A stretch of DNA of 38,691 bases from Branchiostoma floridae (taxonomy: Eukaryota > Chordata > Leptocardii > Amphioxiformes > Branchiostomatidae), in NCBI RefSeq assembly GCF_000003815.2, contig NC_049979.1, forward strand, positions 29,937,414 to 29,976,104, given 5' to 3'. Below, in pieces: positions 21,031 through 32,136 of the stretch. Within the stretch, counting starts at the first letter, position 1. Every line of letters starts with the position of its first letter. Position numbers and translations under genes: made by a program. The notes beneath the pieces are model-generated. The model was not told the DNA's origin. It ran no database searches and saw only the letters and a list, made by a program, of their open reading frames with translations.

Positions 21031-21065
21031 TTAACATTATGGAGACAAACGTTGCTAGACACACA

Positions 21066-21182
21066 NNNNNNNNNNNNNNNNNNNNNNNNNNNNNNNNNNN
21101 NNNNNNNNNNNNNNNNNNNNNNNNNNNNNNNNNNNNNNNNNNNNNNNNNNNNNNNNNNNNNNNNNNNNNNNNNNNNNNNNNN
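21066..21182. other. Assembly gap (117 N) at the right edge of the satellite field
   Basis: Separates the last decayed monomers from the type C copy at 21211, so the right border of the satellite field is not resolved. Confidence 0.98.
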
Positions 21183-21210
21183 TAACTCTTCAACGACGTG
21201 CCGTAGCTAA

Positions 21211-21683
21211 CCCTATTCAAAGGGGGGGGGGGGGGCTTTTGAGGCCTGCGCCCACTTTGATGTCCTATAAGGCCAGAATGGCTTATGCTAAAGCCACAAA
21301 AGTTAGTGAGTTTGCTTAGAATATTGTTGACAACAATTTCGCGAAGTTTGACAAATTTTCATGCTTCTCGTGTTGGCATGGCAACCATTTGTTGCAAGGC
21401 AGTTTTGCCCAAAATCGCTAATTTCGGTTTTAACAATGTATTTTTCACGTTTATTTCCTATATTACTGCTATTTTGTTACATTATTTAAATCATATGTTA
21501 TTTGAAATGTCATATTACGTCATCGTAACGTCAAAGTCTTATACTCGTCTATATCATATCCTAAAAATTTGGTGGCCATACGACACATCGTTCAAGAGTT
21601 ATAGGACTTAGATGTGGAGGTCCCTAAAAGCACACCCCCACCCCCCGTCCAGGGATGAACAAAAAAGCCCGGTCTGAATAGGG
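21211..21683 (+). mobile_element. TTAA element type C, copy C4, short and complete
   Basis: Left end CCCTATTCAAAGGGG after CTAA (21207-21210, one change from TTAA); right end GGTCTGAATAGGG before TTAA (21684-21687). At 473 bp it is the shortest complete copy, with a 14-G run inside the left end and C-runs inside the right end. The interior has GGCTTATGCTAAAGCCAC and GGCATGGCAACC, as in C1, but lacks the central TGACGTCA block. Flanks are not satellite. Confidence 0.8.
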
Positions 21684-21687
21684 TTAA

Positions 21688-22437
21688 ATGAAAAGAACCG
21701 AACATATTAGGAAACTATATGAGTTATTGTAAAACGTCGGAATAAACTGATGAGATTGGAAATGCTGAGAATAAACACACTCTTGCATTGAAATTGTTAA
21801 GAGCCGTCAATAGAATGAATATAGAATAGAACAGNNNNNNNNNNNNNNNNNNNNNNNNNNNNNNNNNNNNNNNNNNNNNNNNNNNNNNNNNNNNNNNNNN
21901 NNNNNNNNNNNNNNNNNNNNNNNNNNNNNNNNNNTGTAAAAAAAAATTTCATTGCCCCAAATCCTTGCTTTTAAGAAAAGCAAGACCATTTTATACCCAT
22001 AAGCTACACCTCGAAGTTCCGCTGTACTACAAAGAAACTCCGATAGAGGGTCTTCAGACTGTCGAAATCTCTAGCTCCGCAAGATTTGTATTGAATACGA
22101 AAACCCTTAAATAGTAGCGAATTTGTAGCACTACAAGCCCAAACATGGGGATTTTTAAGTAAATATTTCAGTCTAGATAGAAAATGCAAATGACTACGAC
22201 CATATTTCCTACGATAGATTACAGAGTAAATATAATATCCTGCCAAATGTCCGGTCTGGTTTGTTTTCCTGACGTTATGTTTCATTATCTCCATACCTTG
22301 GCCCCCTTTTACCTTCTTCTAGAGGGATCCAGTACGTTATTCTAGACAACATTTTTTTTGTTTTATCAAAATGTATAAACCCTTAACTTTATCGCCAAGA
22401 TGTCCATTTCCTTCTTATAACGTCATCATGTGCTGGG
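21688..22437. other. Unclassified non-coding DNA
   Basis: No recognised repeat or gene. Contains 100 N at 21835-21934. A 96-codon minus-strand frame (22004-22294) has no recognisable domain. Confidence 0.5.
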
Positions 22438-22445
22438 TATAAAAG
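22438..22445 (+). promoter_or_regulatory. Possible core promoter (TATAAAAG)
   Basis: TATAAAAG lies 11 bp downstream of an ACGTCA half-site, in a locally GC-richer context. The first downstream ATG (22498) opens a frame of only 20 codons, so any transcript would be non-coding or spliced. A chance match is quite possible. Confidence 0.2.
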
Positions 22446-22618
22446 CCTTGTTACATAGGACCTTCTTGAACAAATTCTTCGTACGTTACCAGAAGTAATG
22501 TGTACTTACATACAAACAAGCGGTGACAAGAGAAAAAGTGAAAACTTTACCCTATCATAATTTGTTATAATGGACATTTCATATCATGGACAGAATTATC
22601 TGTATAATAGAAATGAAC

Positions 22619-23574
22619 TAGAGTTCCACGACCCCATACCTTCGCCAAATGATCCTAACATTTCTTAACAACTGCTGTATTAATTGTGTTTGTCATTAAT
22701 TATGCAAATTAGGTTCTCATTTGCATAAATCATATCAGCTTATCAGCTGATCATCTCCTCCACCAGACAGCAGACGTACACAATCTATGTTAAGAAAGAG
22801 GACTTTTATCGCATTTTCTTATAATTTATGCAAATGAGGATCTCATTTGCGTAATTAATGTTTAACGATGTTCACCTGTACATAACTTCCAAATGCTACA
22901 AGTGAAATTTACTGTCATTTACCACAATGTAATATTATTAAAAAAAATTAGAAATAAAAAAATTATAGCATTTTCTCATTAATTATGCAAATTAGGCCTT
23001 TATTTTGCATAATATATGTCAATCAATATTCCTGTCCTTCTCAGTTACAAATGTTACATGTTGCAATGGTCCCATAATGGAACTAAGCGCAATTACCAAA
23101 TTTCCTAATTAATTATGCAAATTAGATACAAATTTGCATTATTATTATGTCATCATATGAAGTATCACTTAAGATACCTACATACCAAAAATCATAACAA
23201 TCTGTTAACCCTTTCTTGAGTTATTCCCTTTTAAAGTCTGACACTAAACCTGTCCTGCAGTTCCAAAACAAGCCGCTAGGGGGCCCAAACTTACACCACT
23301 TACTCTCGGCATCAAGAGCTGTCTACCACTCAACAATCATGGCCGCAGCATGTTCAGAACTCGAGATTTTAAACCAGGAAGTTCCGCTGCAGTACCGTAA
23401 CAGGCTGCTAGGGGGCCCAAAATCTAATCGTTTCTAGGTCTCATCAAGACCTACCCACATACCGAATATCAATACAATCCATTCAGGCGTTCTTGAGTTA
23501 TCCTGGTCTTCTACATACATACAAACAAACAAACAAACGCTACCCAAAATATAACCTTCTCGGCGAAGGTAATA
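22619..23574 (+). mobile_element. Interspersed repeat of about 955 bp with terminal hairpin
   Basis: Begins TAGAGTTCCACGACCCCAT followed by ACCTTCGCC; ends AAATATA then ACCTTC-TCGGC-GAAGGT (23554-23570), a hairpin whose right arm GGCGAAGGT is the reverse complement of the 5' ACCTTCGCC. An AAAC-repeat precedes the hairpin. The same end pattern, reversed, bounds 32137-33233. Internal segments GCTAGGGGGCCCAAA occur twice (23274 and 23407). No coding frame beyond 73 aa. Could be a Helitron/Helentron-like non-autonomous element or a LINE/SINE tail; I cannot decide. Confidence 0.65.
22698..23145. repeat. Four units with octamer inverted repeats
   Basis: ATGCAAAT at 22702, 22828, 22985 and 23115 (spacing 126, 157 and 130 bp). 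Each is followed 9-10 bp later by ATTTGCAT or a variant (22719, 22845, a TTTTGCAT near 23003, and 23132), giving a potential hairpin. The flanking TTAATTATGCAAATTAG is also shared. Confidence 0.8.
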
Positions 23575-24650
23575 AACTGTAATAAATACACGTTTCAAGA
23601 TTTTGAAGGGAATTTGCCACGCCAAGCAACGATACGCAAAGTCTGGGGATCTTTGTTAATTATGCTTGGTATAAATCGTTTGCAATGGCACATATTATCT
23701 GTTTTTAATCCAGATTATGGTGGATAGGGAAAAAAAACAGCCCAAAGTTAGGTCTCAAGCGTTAATGCTTGAGTATTTGCCAAAAACATTAATGTAAATT
23801 TGTCAATGTATACATCAGTTAATATTAATTACATTATTACATTGAGTTACAAACATTACATGTTTGGTCTTTAAGATATAATTCAAAAAGTGGTATTCTA
23901 GCTAGCTCTTAGCGAAATTTGCGACGTGTATCTTTTTTGGTATCTGGCTTAGTGCCAATATTAAAACAAATAGAACAGTGCACAGATATCGGGTAAAAAA
24001 AGTTGGCGGAGTGGTGCGATGTGGCAAACAAACGCACGTATGCAATAATAAAAGTATGAGCAAAGCCGACCAAATAGAAAAAGCCTTTATACTGTTAAAT
24101 TTAGTAGTTGTCGAAGTGTTCAGCTGTAGGATTAAAACTGTAGTATTTTTTTCTGTTTGAGCCTTTAAAGATTTAAAAGGTCCAACTGCCACTATTTACA
24201 TGTACCTCTCATATACCGTGTACACTTAATCAATTTTGTCGCCCTTGCTACCACTATTGTATAATGATTAATTAATGGCCACTTCCATGTTTGCCTTTTA
24301 TTGAAAGTTACGTTCTTTAGCCTTTACATTTTACATCAAACAGTATTCAAAACTGTGAGTTTGAAATGTACATCAAGAGCTAGAGTCTCATTACTGATTT
24401 GCAATATCTTAATCTATTACTTTACAAATCTCACATGTCACATATTGAAATACTAATATCTAAGCAGGCCGTTGATTTCGATTTTCTTATTTTACTTACT
24501 TTAAATTAAAAACTACGTATGATTAAAACTAACTCACTAATTCAAAGTATAAAAGGAAGATACGATCCCTTCACAAAGTTGAAAAAGTTGTTCTGAATTA
24601 ATGATATTATTACTTCGATAGATAATCTTTTGAATACAAATACAAAAATA
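23575..24650. other. Non-coding DNA, nothing recognised
   Basis: AT-rich. Opposing ORFs at 23902-24192 (minus, two hydrophobic stretches) and 23978-24160 (plus) overlap each other and show no domain; I do not call a gene. Confidence 0.5.
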
Positions 24651-24654
24651 TAGA

Positions 24655-25460
24655 AGGGGTAAGTGCCTGTATTTTAAAGCCTAAAAAACCGTAATATTTA
24701 TCGGGATAAACTAGGGAGGATTTAAAGTAAATATCCCAATCTCAATGTGCTTTAGGACGACAAATAAATAAAAGCTTACCTTTAATGGTTCGCCGGTTGC
24801 ATCGAAGCTAAATGTAATGTAATTAGGTAATGTTAGTAACACACACCCTCCCACAATTGTACAATCCATTTCAGTTCACTGTTGACCAAAGAAATGGCTG
24901 TTTTTAAAGTACCTAAAATAACCTTAACTGGAAAGCAATACTATCCGTAGGGATTAACTAGTGAGGACTTATAGTAATGTGGTCTGGGACGAAAATAAGT
25001 GATGGCTTACCTTTGATGGTCCTTCGTTTCCTTCAAATCTAGATGTAATGTGATTAGGTTACTATAGGTTACTAACACACCCTCCACCCTTCCTCCACCT
25101 CCGTGCTATTTCTTATCGTCAATAAACGTGGTTGTATACTTGTACATTTCATCTTATCCGCTGTTGACAGTAGCGGGCACTGTAAAATTTTAAGTACCTA
25201 AGATAACCTTAACTGGAAACAATACTAGGCGCAGGGATTGACTAGTGCGGACTTATAGTAAATGCCGTCTGAGACGAAAAAAAATGATAGCTTGTTTTTC
25301 AAAGTCCGCCGTGACTGAACATGGTAAAAATCGTTTGAACTTGCTCAGCGGCGCAAATTGACAAATAAGTACGTTGTTTAATGTTAGTTCACCGTTGTAA
25401 TTCGACAAAGGAGGGGGCTGCCAAAGAGAACATTTTCAAAAAGTACCTTATATAACCTAT
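24655..25460. repeat. Degenerate tandem repeat, units about 245-280 bp
   Basis: Three units and part of a fourth, starting near 24660, 24903, 25183 and 25437. Shared landmarks are AAGTACCTAA-ATAACC, TAACTGGAAA, GGGATTAACTAGTG-GGA, GATGTAATGTGATTAGG and CTGTTGAC..GGCTG. Units 1 and 2 carry GCTTACCTTT (24774 and 25008), a good 5' splice-site sequence when read on the minus strand. Confidence 0.7.
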
Positions 25461-25703
25461 GCTTACTTTTTTTTCTGTACAAGTATATATATTTCACAAT
25501 TATCATTCCATGGTAAGTTAGTGTGGCAGTACCGCTTTACATGGTTAACTTAGTTTAGCGTACTAAATCGATGTTTAAAGCAGGACGTTGCTTCAGAGTT
25601 TATTGTTGTAAATAGACCAGATGGAAAACTTAACACATTTAAAGCTAGCGATTGTTGACTACGTTACCAAGGTTCTAGGACAAAAACTAAAGTATTCTTC
25701 TAC
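25461..25703. other. Short unclassified spacer
   Basis: No gene or repeat recognised. Confidence 0.4.
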
Positions 25704-25870
25704 TAAAGCCGTTAATATTTTAAAGAAGGCACAGGACCGACCAACAGACAGTACTAGTCTAAATTTAAATGTAAGCTAAAGCCTATCTCCCTACATTCTA
25801 TTAATGCCTAATGTACAAGACAAATCTTTACCCAACATACCTTTAACGGTTAAACAGTAATATCAATAGG
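25704..25870 (+). repeat. Dispersed 167-bp repeat, copy 1
   Basis: AAAGCCGTTA to GGTTAAACAGTA, matching 27799-27967 with scattered changes. Both share CCAACAGACAGTACTAGTC and TAATGCCTAATGTAC. Confidence 0.8.
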
Positions 25871-27170
25871 TGACCAAGCTGTTAACAAAGAAATAAGAGG
25901 AACCCACCTCAAAAATAAGTATTCCAAAAACCTAAAGCAGCGCCTAACAGTGTGCTACGTGATGACTTATGGAGAAACTACTGAAACAGTTGTTGGCCTT
26001 CGGCTTTTCTGTTACGCTGCGTTTTGCAATACAATAGTGCCATTGTGGTGCCGCGTCACGCCCAGTCGCCTGGAATAAATCGTTATTTAACGGCCATTTT
26101 GGTGACCTACATCAATCTGCTTTTAAAAAGGTCAGTTTTTATATTCATTACACATCAACAAGAATATGTAGAAGGATGAAGATATAGAGTTGACAACTAG
26201 ACAGGTATAATGTTGAGCCTAGATTTGACACGTCCTTGAAACGTTAGCAGTTACTTGAATTCTGTTCTCCGGACGTATATCTTTACGTATGTCTTATCTA
26301 CCCTGAAAAATCTGCCCCTTAGACAACAAAAGAGGCTGTGCCACTTTGCAAAACGCTGGGAGCGAGACGCCAATTATTCAGTCCAGGTGTTTGACAGCCA
26401 TGCCGCGTTTTCAACAGGTCTTCAAAGACATTGTAATACAATATACATCTGGAAAGTACAGCCAACTGTTCGTACCACATAACTGTTTATGTCAGAGATA
26501 AAGAGTATTTTCATCTACATCTTTACGTGCATATTTCGCTCGTTACAACATCAGGTGGGGCGGGCTAAAATTTGATAATGTAAGCTAGCCTGCAGAAGTG
26601 TCATAATTACAGTGCATCGATCACCATTACTCAGGCGACAGAACAAAGAGGAGACATTCCGTGTGACTTAAGCTTTAATCTCCAGAAAGGTTAATAACTG
26701 AGTCACACGAAATGATTGAAGGGATCCATTGTTTGATCCATTCGTCGCTTCAACTGGCTTTTTTAAAGCCGCTTTTAGCCTTAAGGGTGTCGTGCTGCAC
26801 ATTGAGAAAGATGGAGAGAGCAAACAACCGAAGTTCCCAACGTTCACACAACTTAAAATAGGAAATACAGTTTGCTAAATATCTAGTAACACTAATAGGC
26901 CCTTTTGCTACCCAATTGAATAAGTAATGCAAACGTTTGATGTTTTAGCAAGGATACAATAATACAGTTATGCAAATATAGACGCTATATAGTGGAAATA
27001 TGTAAAGAAGACTATGTTTTATGTTTAATTATTTAAAAAAAACTTACCTTGCCTTTGTACCCAACTACCATGTACCATGGCATGAAGCGTCAATGAAAGC
27101 TTTAGAAAACAACGAAGTAGTTACATAGCAAATATTGTGATCCATCTATATGCATAGATTGAGTAAGACA
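25871..27170. other. Non-coding DNA, nothing recognised
   Basis: About 1.3 kb without a recognisable gene. The 75-aa frame at 26255-26482 and the 60-aa minus frame at 26750-26932 have no domain or homologous feature I can name. AACTTACCTT at about 27043 resembles a minus-strand splice donor. Confidence 0.45.
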
Positions 27171-27580
27171 AACAAACCTACCTTTACTTTATTTGAACAA
27201 CTTCTTCATTACAGCAACAAAACAAATGTACCAATTGAGGAGACAAAGAAATGTTTTTTAAAAGTACCAAAGTACCGCTTGCAACATATAGACGTGTAGA
27301 AGTACCATATTATATCTAACAGAATAAACATAATAGAGGAATGGACAACATGCAAATGTACCGCATTCCACATATAAAAAAAAATAAGCGTGGTATTAGT
27401 ACCAAATTAGATCGAACGGAATATACAAAGGAAAACAAATGTACCTCATTCAAGATATAAAGAAAATTGTAGTAGAAGCGCTGAATTAGATTGAAGAGAA
27501 TAAACAAAACAAAACAAAACAAATATACCACATACAGGATATCAAAGACAACCTTGGTAAAAGTACCGAATTAAACAGAA
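27170..27580. repeat. Tandem repeat, unit about 88 bp
   Basis: Four diverged units mark AGTACC-A-ATTAGAT..AATAAACA..AATGTACC-CATTC..ATATAAAG, starting near 27310, 27398, 27483 and 27560. The preceding segment with AAAGTACCAAAGTACC may link it to the repeat at 24655-25460. The minus ORFs here (27316-27531, 27486-27668) read through the repeat and share its residues. Confidence 0.65.
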
Positions 27581-27798
27581 CATGTAGAAAACGCATCTTC
27601 ATAAGACCTATAAGGATAGATACAAGTGCTGTAGAGCTGCAGCGAACTTCGTGATAGACTGCCATCAATTATACTGTCTGACAGATTTGTTCACTTTCAA
27701 CGCTTTTTAAAACACAGCATTAGCCCCATGGTGACCCGACTGTGTTTGTAGCAGTGTATACACCTGGGAACATTTGTACAAAAGTCTTTTTCTACTTA

Positions 27799-27967
27799 AA
27801 GCCGTTATAGGTTTGAAAAAAATGGTACATGACCGTCCAACAGACAGTACTAGTCGAAATTCAAATGTTAACTAAAAGCCTATCTTCCTACTTTCTAGTA
27901 ATGCCTAATGTACCATACAAATCTTTACCAAACATACCTATAACGGTTAAACAGTACTACCAACAAT
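27799..27967 (+). repeat. Dispersed 167-bp repeat, copy 2
   Basis: Direct-orientation partner of 25704-25870, about 2.1 kb away. Same landmarks, with small indels. Confidence 0.8.
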
Positions 27968-28044
27968 TTCGGCAAAAAATAGCACTAGTTATCATCAAAA
28001 ATCGATGAAAACCTCAATTTTGAAAATGATGCGGTCCTTATGGG

Positions 28045-28205
28045 TCCCAATTCGGGCCGGTCGCCGTCGCGTTGGCCAGGTGGTCGTTGAGGAAAGGTCG
28101 CTTAATGCTTACGTCAATGGGAAAAAAATCGGGACCGAGAAAAAGCGGTCGAAATGGCCAGTTGGTCGCTGAGAAAAGGTGGTCGCTCGGGCAGCTTTGA
28201 TTGTG
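28045..28205 (+). repeat. GC-richer GGTCGC-repeating stretch
   Basis: GGTCGC or GGTGGTCGC words recur with GAGAAAAGG / GAGGAAAGG between them (28059, 28082, 28097, 28148, 28166 and 28182). Composition differs from the AT-rich surroundings. No frame runs across it; likely the remnant of a short tandem or interspersed repeat. Confidence 0.5.
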
Positions 28206-28966
28206 AATATTGTGGTTACTATGGTTTAAATGACGGGTACTTTCTTCTTTAAAGCTTTAGAAACGAACTCAACAATTTTAACATCATTGTTATTTGCAGG
28301 TTACAATACACTTGAGCAAAATTGATAGCAATAATCAATTTAAAGGCATAAGGCCGAGTGACAACTGATATGTGGCAAACAGCCAAAGATGATGATATAT
28401 GGCCGAAAAACGTATAAAAGCTTCAGACGTTCCTACAAACAGCAGCTCTAAAATTGTAACAGAAGGAAGTATGTCGGAGACACAATTGAAAAGAGTACAC
28501 CCTTGTGAGTCTAATTCATTTCACAACACGCTGTATGGCTTTGATCAAGCTGAATTGTGGAGATGTAATCTAAAGCTTTCCTTTAGAAATTTCTGTCCCC
28601 AGAGAACGGATATAGTTGAGGTATGGATCTCAGGGGCCATTACCTTGCTCGCCAACATATGTGCACAGTCAATTTGTTCTTTCTACTTAGGAATATATCC
28701 AGTCATTTAAACTAGAACTTAAACCTTCGACAGCTATACCAAAGGATTGTTAGAAGTATCACATAAAAGGAAAGGATAAGATAGCAGCTATCAGTCTGTA
28801 CAGGGCAAAAACGACGTGCAAAGAAATAGGGAAAAGAAACGTATCAAATGAATTTCGCAATGTCATAGTTTGTATTGATGAAATAGAAAAGAAGAAGGAA
28901 ATGATGCATCTACCTGTATCTTTGCTTTCCTTGCATTTATTGTCACTTTTGTACCATGTATTTACA
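28206..28966. other. Non-coding DNA with one 103-codon frame of unknown standing
   Basis: A frame at 28399-28710 (plus) starts MAEKRIKASDV and ends with a hydrophobic stretch ITLLANICAQSICSFYLG. I recognise no domain, and its length is not exceptional for chance in this much DNA, so it is not called a gene. Confidence 0.35.
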
Positions 28967-29331
28967 NNNNNNNNNNNNNNNNNNNNNNNNNNNNNNNNNN
29001 NNNNNNNNNNNNNNNNNNNNNNNNNNNNNNNNNNNNNNNNNNNNNNNNNNNNNNNNNNNNNNNNNNNNNNNNNNNNNNNNNNNNNNNNNNNNNNNNNNNN
29101 NNNNNNNNNNNNNNNNNNNNNNNNNNNNNNNNNNNNNNNNNNNNNNNNNNNNNNNNNNNNNNNNNNNNNNNNNNNNNNNNNNNNNNNNNNNNNNNNNNNN
29201 NNNNNNNNNNNNNNNNNNNNNNNNNNNNNNNNNNNNNNNNNNNNNNNNNNNNNNNNNNNNNNNNNNNNNNNNNNNNNNNNNNNNNNNNNNNNNNNNNNNN
29301 NNNNNNNNNNNNNNNNNNNNNNNNNNNNNNN
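28967..29331. other. Assembly gap (365 N)
   Basis: Run of N. Predicted frames spanning it are meaningless. Confidence 0.98.
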
Positions 29332-29668
29332 CTTTCGTTGGAATTTTGCATTTCTGTGATTAATGAAAGGATGATGAGAGGACACCGAGGGACTTCCTTA
29401 CCCTTCTCATATACCGTCTACTTCAGGTGAGACCTTCAATCACACGTCTGCTCCCTTGAAACTAATGAATAGATATCGCCTGCCTAACCTTCTAATGGCT
29501 CATCCACAAAAGTGTAAAAAAAAAGAAAACCGTCTTCAACAACGCCACCCAACTGTGGAATCTCCTTGCACCTGACGCATGCACGGCTTCGTCTCTGTTT
29601 CATTCAAAACCAAAGCTTGGATCTCCCTTAAAAGCCTATTTTCTCTATAACACTGAGGCCCTTTCCAC
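29332..29668. other. Unique DNA left of the tandem duplication
   Basis: No gene or repeat recognised. Confidence 0.4.
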
Positions 29669-30179
29669 TTGACGGCACTCTTGTCGTGTTCTTACTGTGA
29701 TATCAGATAAGAATGAGTGCGGAGCGAGCGCCCAGACCAAAAAAATGTCCTCTAGTGAATTGTCTCCTGCAACTACTGTGCGCTCCAAACGTGGCCCAAA
29801 ATCCAAATATCAGACACCTTGTGTCATTAGTAAATAACGAATTTTAAAGGTTCTTTGCATGTTGTTTTTCAGTCATACTTTGAAATCTTTCATAATATTC
29901 ATTCAATGAAAAAAAGGGTGTAAGAAAAATCAAATTTGGGTAGCTATACTGTCGCTCAGCGCGTGTCTCAGTTTACATAACAGTTATACTTGCATTTTTT
30001 TATCGTTACTTAACTTGTTAACACACTAATTTTCAAAATCAGTTCTGCCCGACTGCATTGGCCTTCTTCACAACAGCGTTATAGGCAGGTACGGATTGTG
30101 GATTAAAGTGGAGTGTGGGGAAGAGCTAGAGGCGGGAGTAACTGTTGGAAAAAAACTTTAGTTGAAGAGGTTGGAATTC

Positions 30180-30422
30180 TTATGAGTATTACCTTTGCAG
30201 TTAAAGTCATCACAGAATAGAACGTCATCAGGTTAGAAAAACAACTTTTTAGCTGACGTAGCAAGCTACTACAACACAAAGGTGCAGTGCTAGTGTTGTG
30301 TCCACTACAACAAACTAAAAGTCGGTTGCCCACATGGAGCACTGTTTGTTTTTGTGGTAACGTAGCAGCTATTTACGCAGAAGATTTTAGAAGTATACAA
30401 AAAACAACGTTATATTACCACA
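30180..30422 (+). repeat. 240-bp subrepeat, copy R1
   Basis: Landmarks TTTGCAGTTA, AACGTCATCAGG, CTACAACACAAAGGTGCAG, ACTAAAAGTC, GCACTGTTTGTT and GTAGCAGCTATTTACGCAG. A minus frame here (30103-30342) is shared with R3 but breaks in R2. Confidence 0.85.
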
Positions 30423-30663
30423 GCTGTAAAAATTAGAATAGACCTCTATTCAATAGCAAAGATTGAAAAGATAACGATAGTATAGCTTAAGTGTGAAAAA
30501 GTAAAGAAAGCTGCAATGGCTACTGTCATCGGGACTAGACAAAATTCACATGCAAGCAACCGTCCAAGGATAATTTCATTCCACTATGTCTTATCTGATG
30601 TCCCCGCACAAAAATGTCTCCTAAATATTGGCTGGTAAGTATCATGGCCTACCCTCCCACCTT

Positions 30664-30900
30664 TTCAGTTTCATCTTTGCAGTTAGGTCCATAAAGAATA
30701 GAAAGTCATCAGGCAATAAAAGCAACATTTTCAGCTGTCGTAGTAAGCTGCTACAACACAAAGGTGCAGTGCTAGTCGTGTGTTCACTACAATAAACTAA
30801 AAGTCTGTGCCCAGCAGGAGCACTGTTTGTTCTTGTAGTAACGTAGCAGCTATTTACGCAGAAGATTATAGAAATATAAAACAATGTGATATTACCACGC
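30664..30900 (+). repeat. 240-bp subrepeat, copy R2
   Basis: Same landmarks as R1, more diverged from it than R1 is from R3, so the R1/R2 split predates the 2.1-kb duplication. Confidence 0.85.
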
Positions 30901-32136
30901 AAAATTGACAATAGAAAGCTGCATGTATGTAAGCCGTGAGTGAAATTTTGCCTCATGTTGTCTGATACATGGACTTTAAGTGAGTTTAAATATTCAGTAT
31001 GCTAGTATGATTATAATATCAGCGGATTTGACAATTTTTAAATTCAGACCTTATTTAGACAATTAGAATTAGATTGCATCAATTCAAAATTACGTTAATA
31101 CTACGGAAGTATTTTTTTTTTCAAAATTAAGTTCTGGAAATGATTATATGCAATATTTAGCCTTGTTCTTACTTACTTGGTTATCTTGTTACGTTTGACA
31201 ACAATTTTTCAAATAAAACTTACATGCTAATATTTTTGCCTTTGGTGTGGCCTTTATTTCTGCCTGCAAACATGAGTGGACTCCCTATGAGTTTTGCTTT
31301 ATTAATGTGGTCTAAAGGGCCAATTAAAGGGCCAAAGGACAACAGGTAGAAACTACATCGGTTTTTCGTTATGGCTGTTCCCAGGGAACGAAAACATCTT
31401 AAAGATCTTTAACTTAATTTTAAATAATATAAGGCAGATGATAAAAATGAAAATATATAGTTCTTTGTTAGCTGTTTTTCGTAAAAATCTAATGTCCATT
31501 AAAATCTAATTCATTCTGTTTGTATATGTTTTTACCATTTGATCACCAAGTGTTAATACTTCAAATATCTCAAACCCTACACAATGACCGCTTATAAATT
31601 CATCATCATCATCATCATCTTCACCGCATGTCAATTCCTCTTGTGTTACAGATGTTTCTTCTGAGACAGGTACCAAAAAATTTAGATCTTCTTATCCATT
31701 GGGTATTGAATATCTTAAGGGTTTTTTTCCGGACGATTAGGCCCAAACAACGCCTGGTTAATCATTTTTATTGAAATTACTTTAGTTTTTACGTTCATAG
31801 CAGAGGCTTGACGGCACTCTTGTAGTGTTCTCACTGTGATATCAAATAAGAATAAGTGCGGAGCGAGCGCCAAGACCCAAAAAATGTCCTCTAGTGAATT
31901 GTCCCCTGCAACTACTGTGCGCTCCAAACGTGGCCAAAAATCAAAATATCAGACACCTTGTGTCATTAATAAATAACGAATTTTAAAGGTTCTTTGCATG
32001 TTTTTTTTTTCAGTCATACTTTAAAGTCTTTCATAATATTCATTCAATGAAATCAAGGGTGTAAGAAAAATCAAATTTGGGTAGCTATACTGTCGCTCAG
32101 CGCGTGTCTCAGTTTACATAACAGTTATACTTGCAT

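Larger units (their letters stand above)
29669..31807 (+). repeat. Large tandem duplication, unit 1 (2139 bp)
   Basis: Starts TTGACGGCACTCTTG, repeated at 31808. Shares with unit 2 GCGGAGCGAGCGCC, GTCGCTCAGCGCGTGTCTC, the two 240-bp subrepeats, GGCTGTTCCCAGGGAACG and TTTTTACGTTCATAGC at its end. Unit 1 keeps the undisturbed sequence (about 30 bp around 29995-30030) where unit 2 has its 1.1-kb insertion. No gene recognised. Confidence 0.9.

Noticed and set aside
23902-24192. 96-codon minus-strand frame with two hydrophobic segments, a possible small membrane protein
   Set aside because: Overlaps an opposing frame of similar length, lies in AT-rich DNA where T-rich codons give hydrophobic residues by default, and has no supporting signal.
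28399-28710. 103-codon plus-strand frame as a possible small gene
   Set aside because: No recognisable domain, no clear promoter or splice context, and its length is within chance expectation for this much DNA. Left as unproven in the spacer entry.
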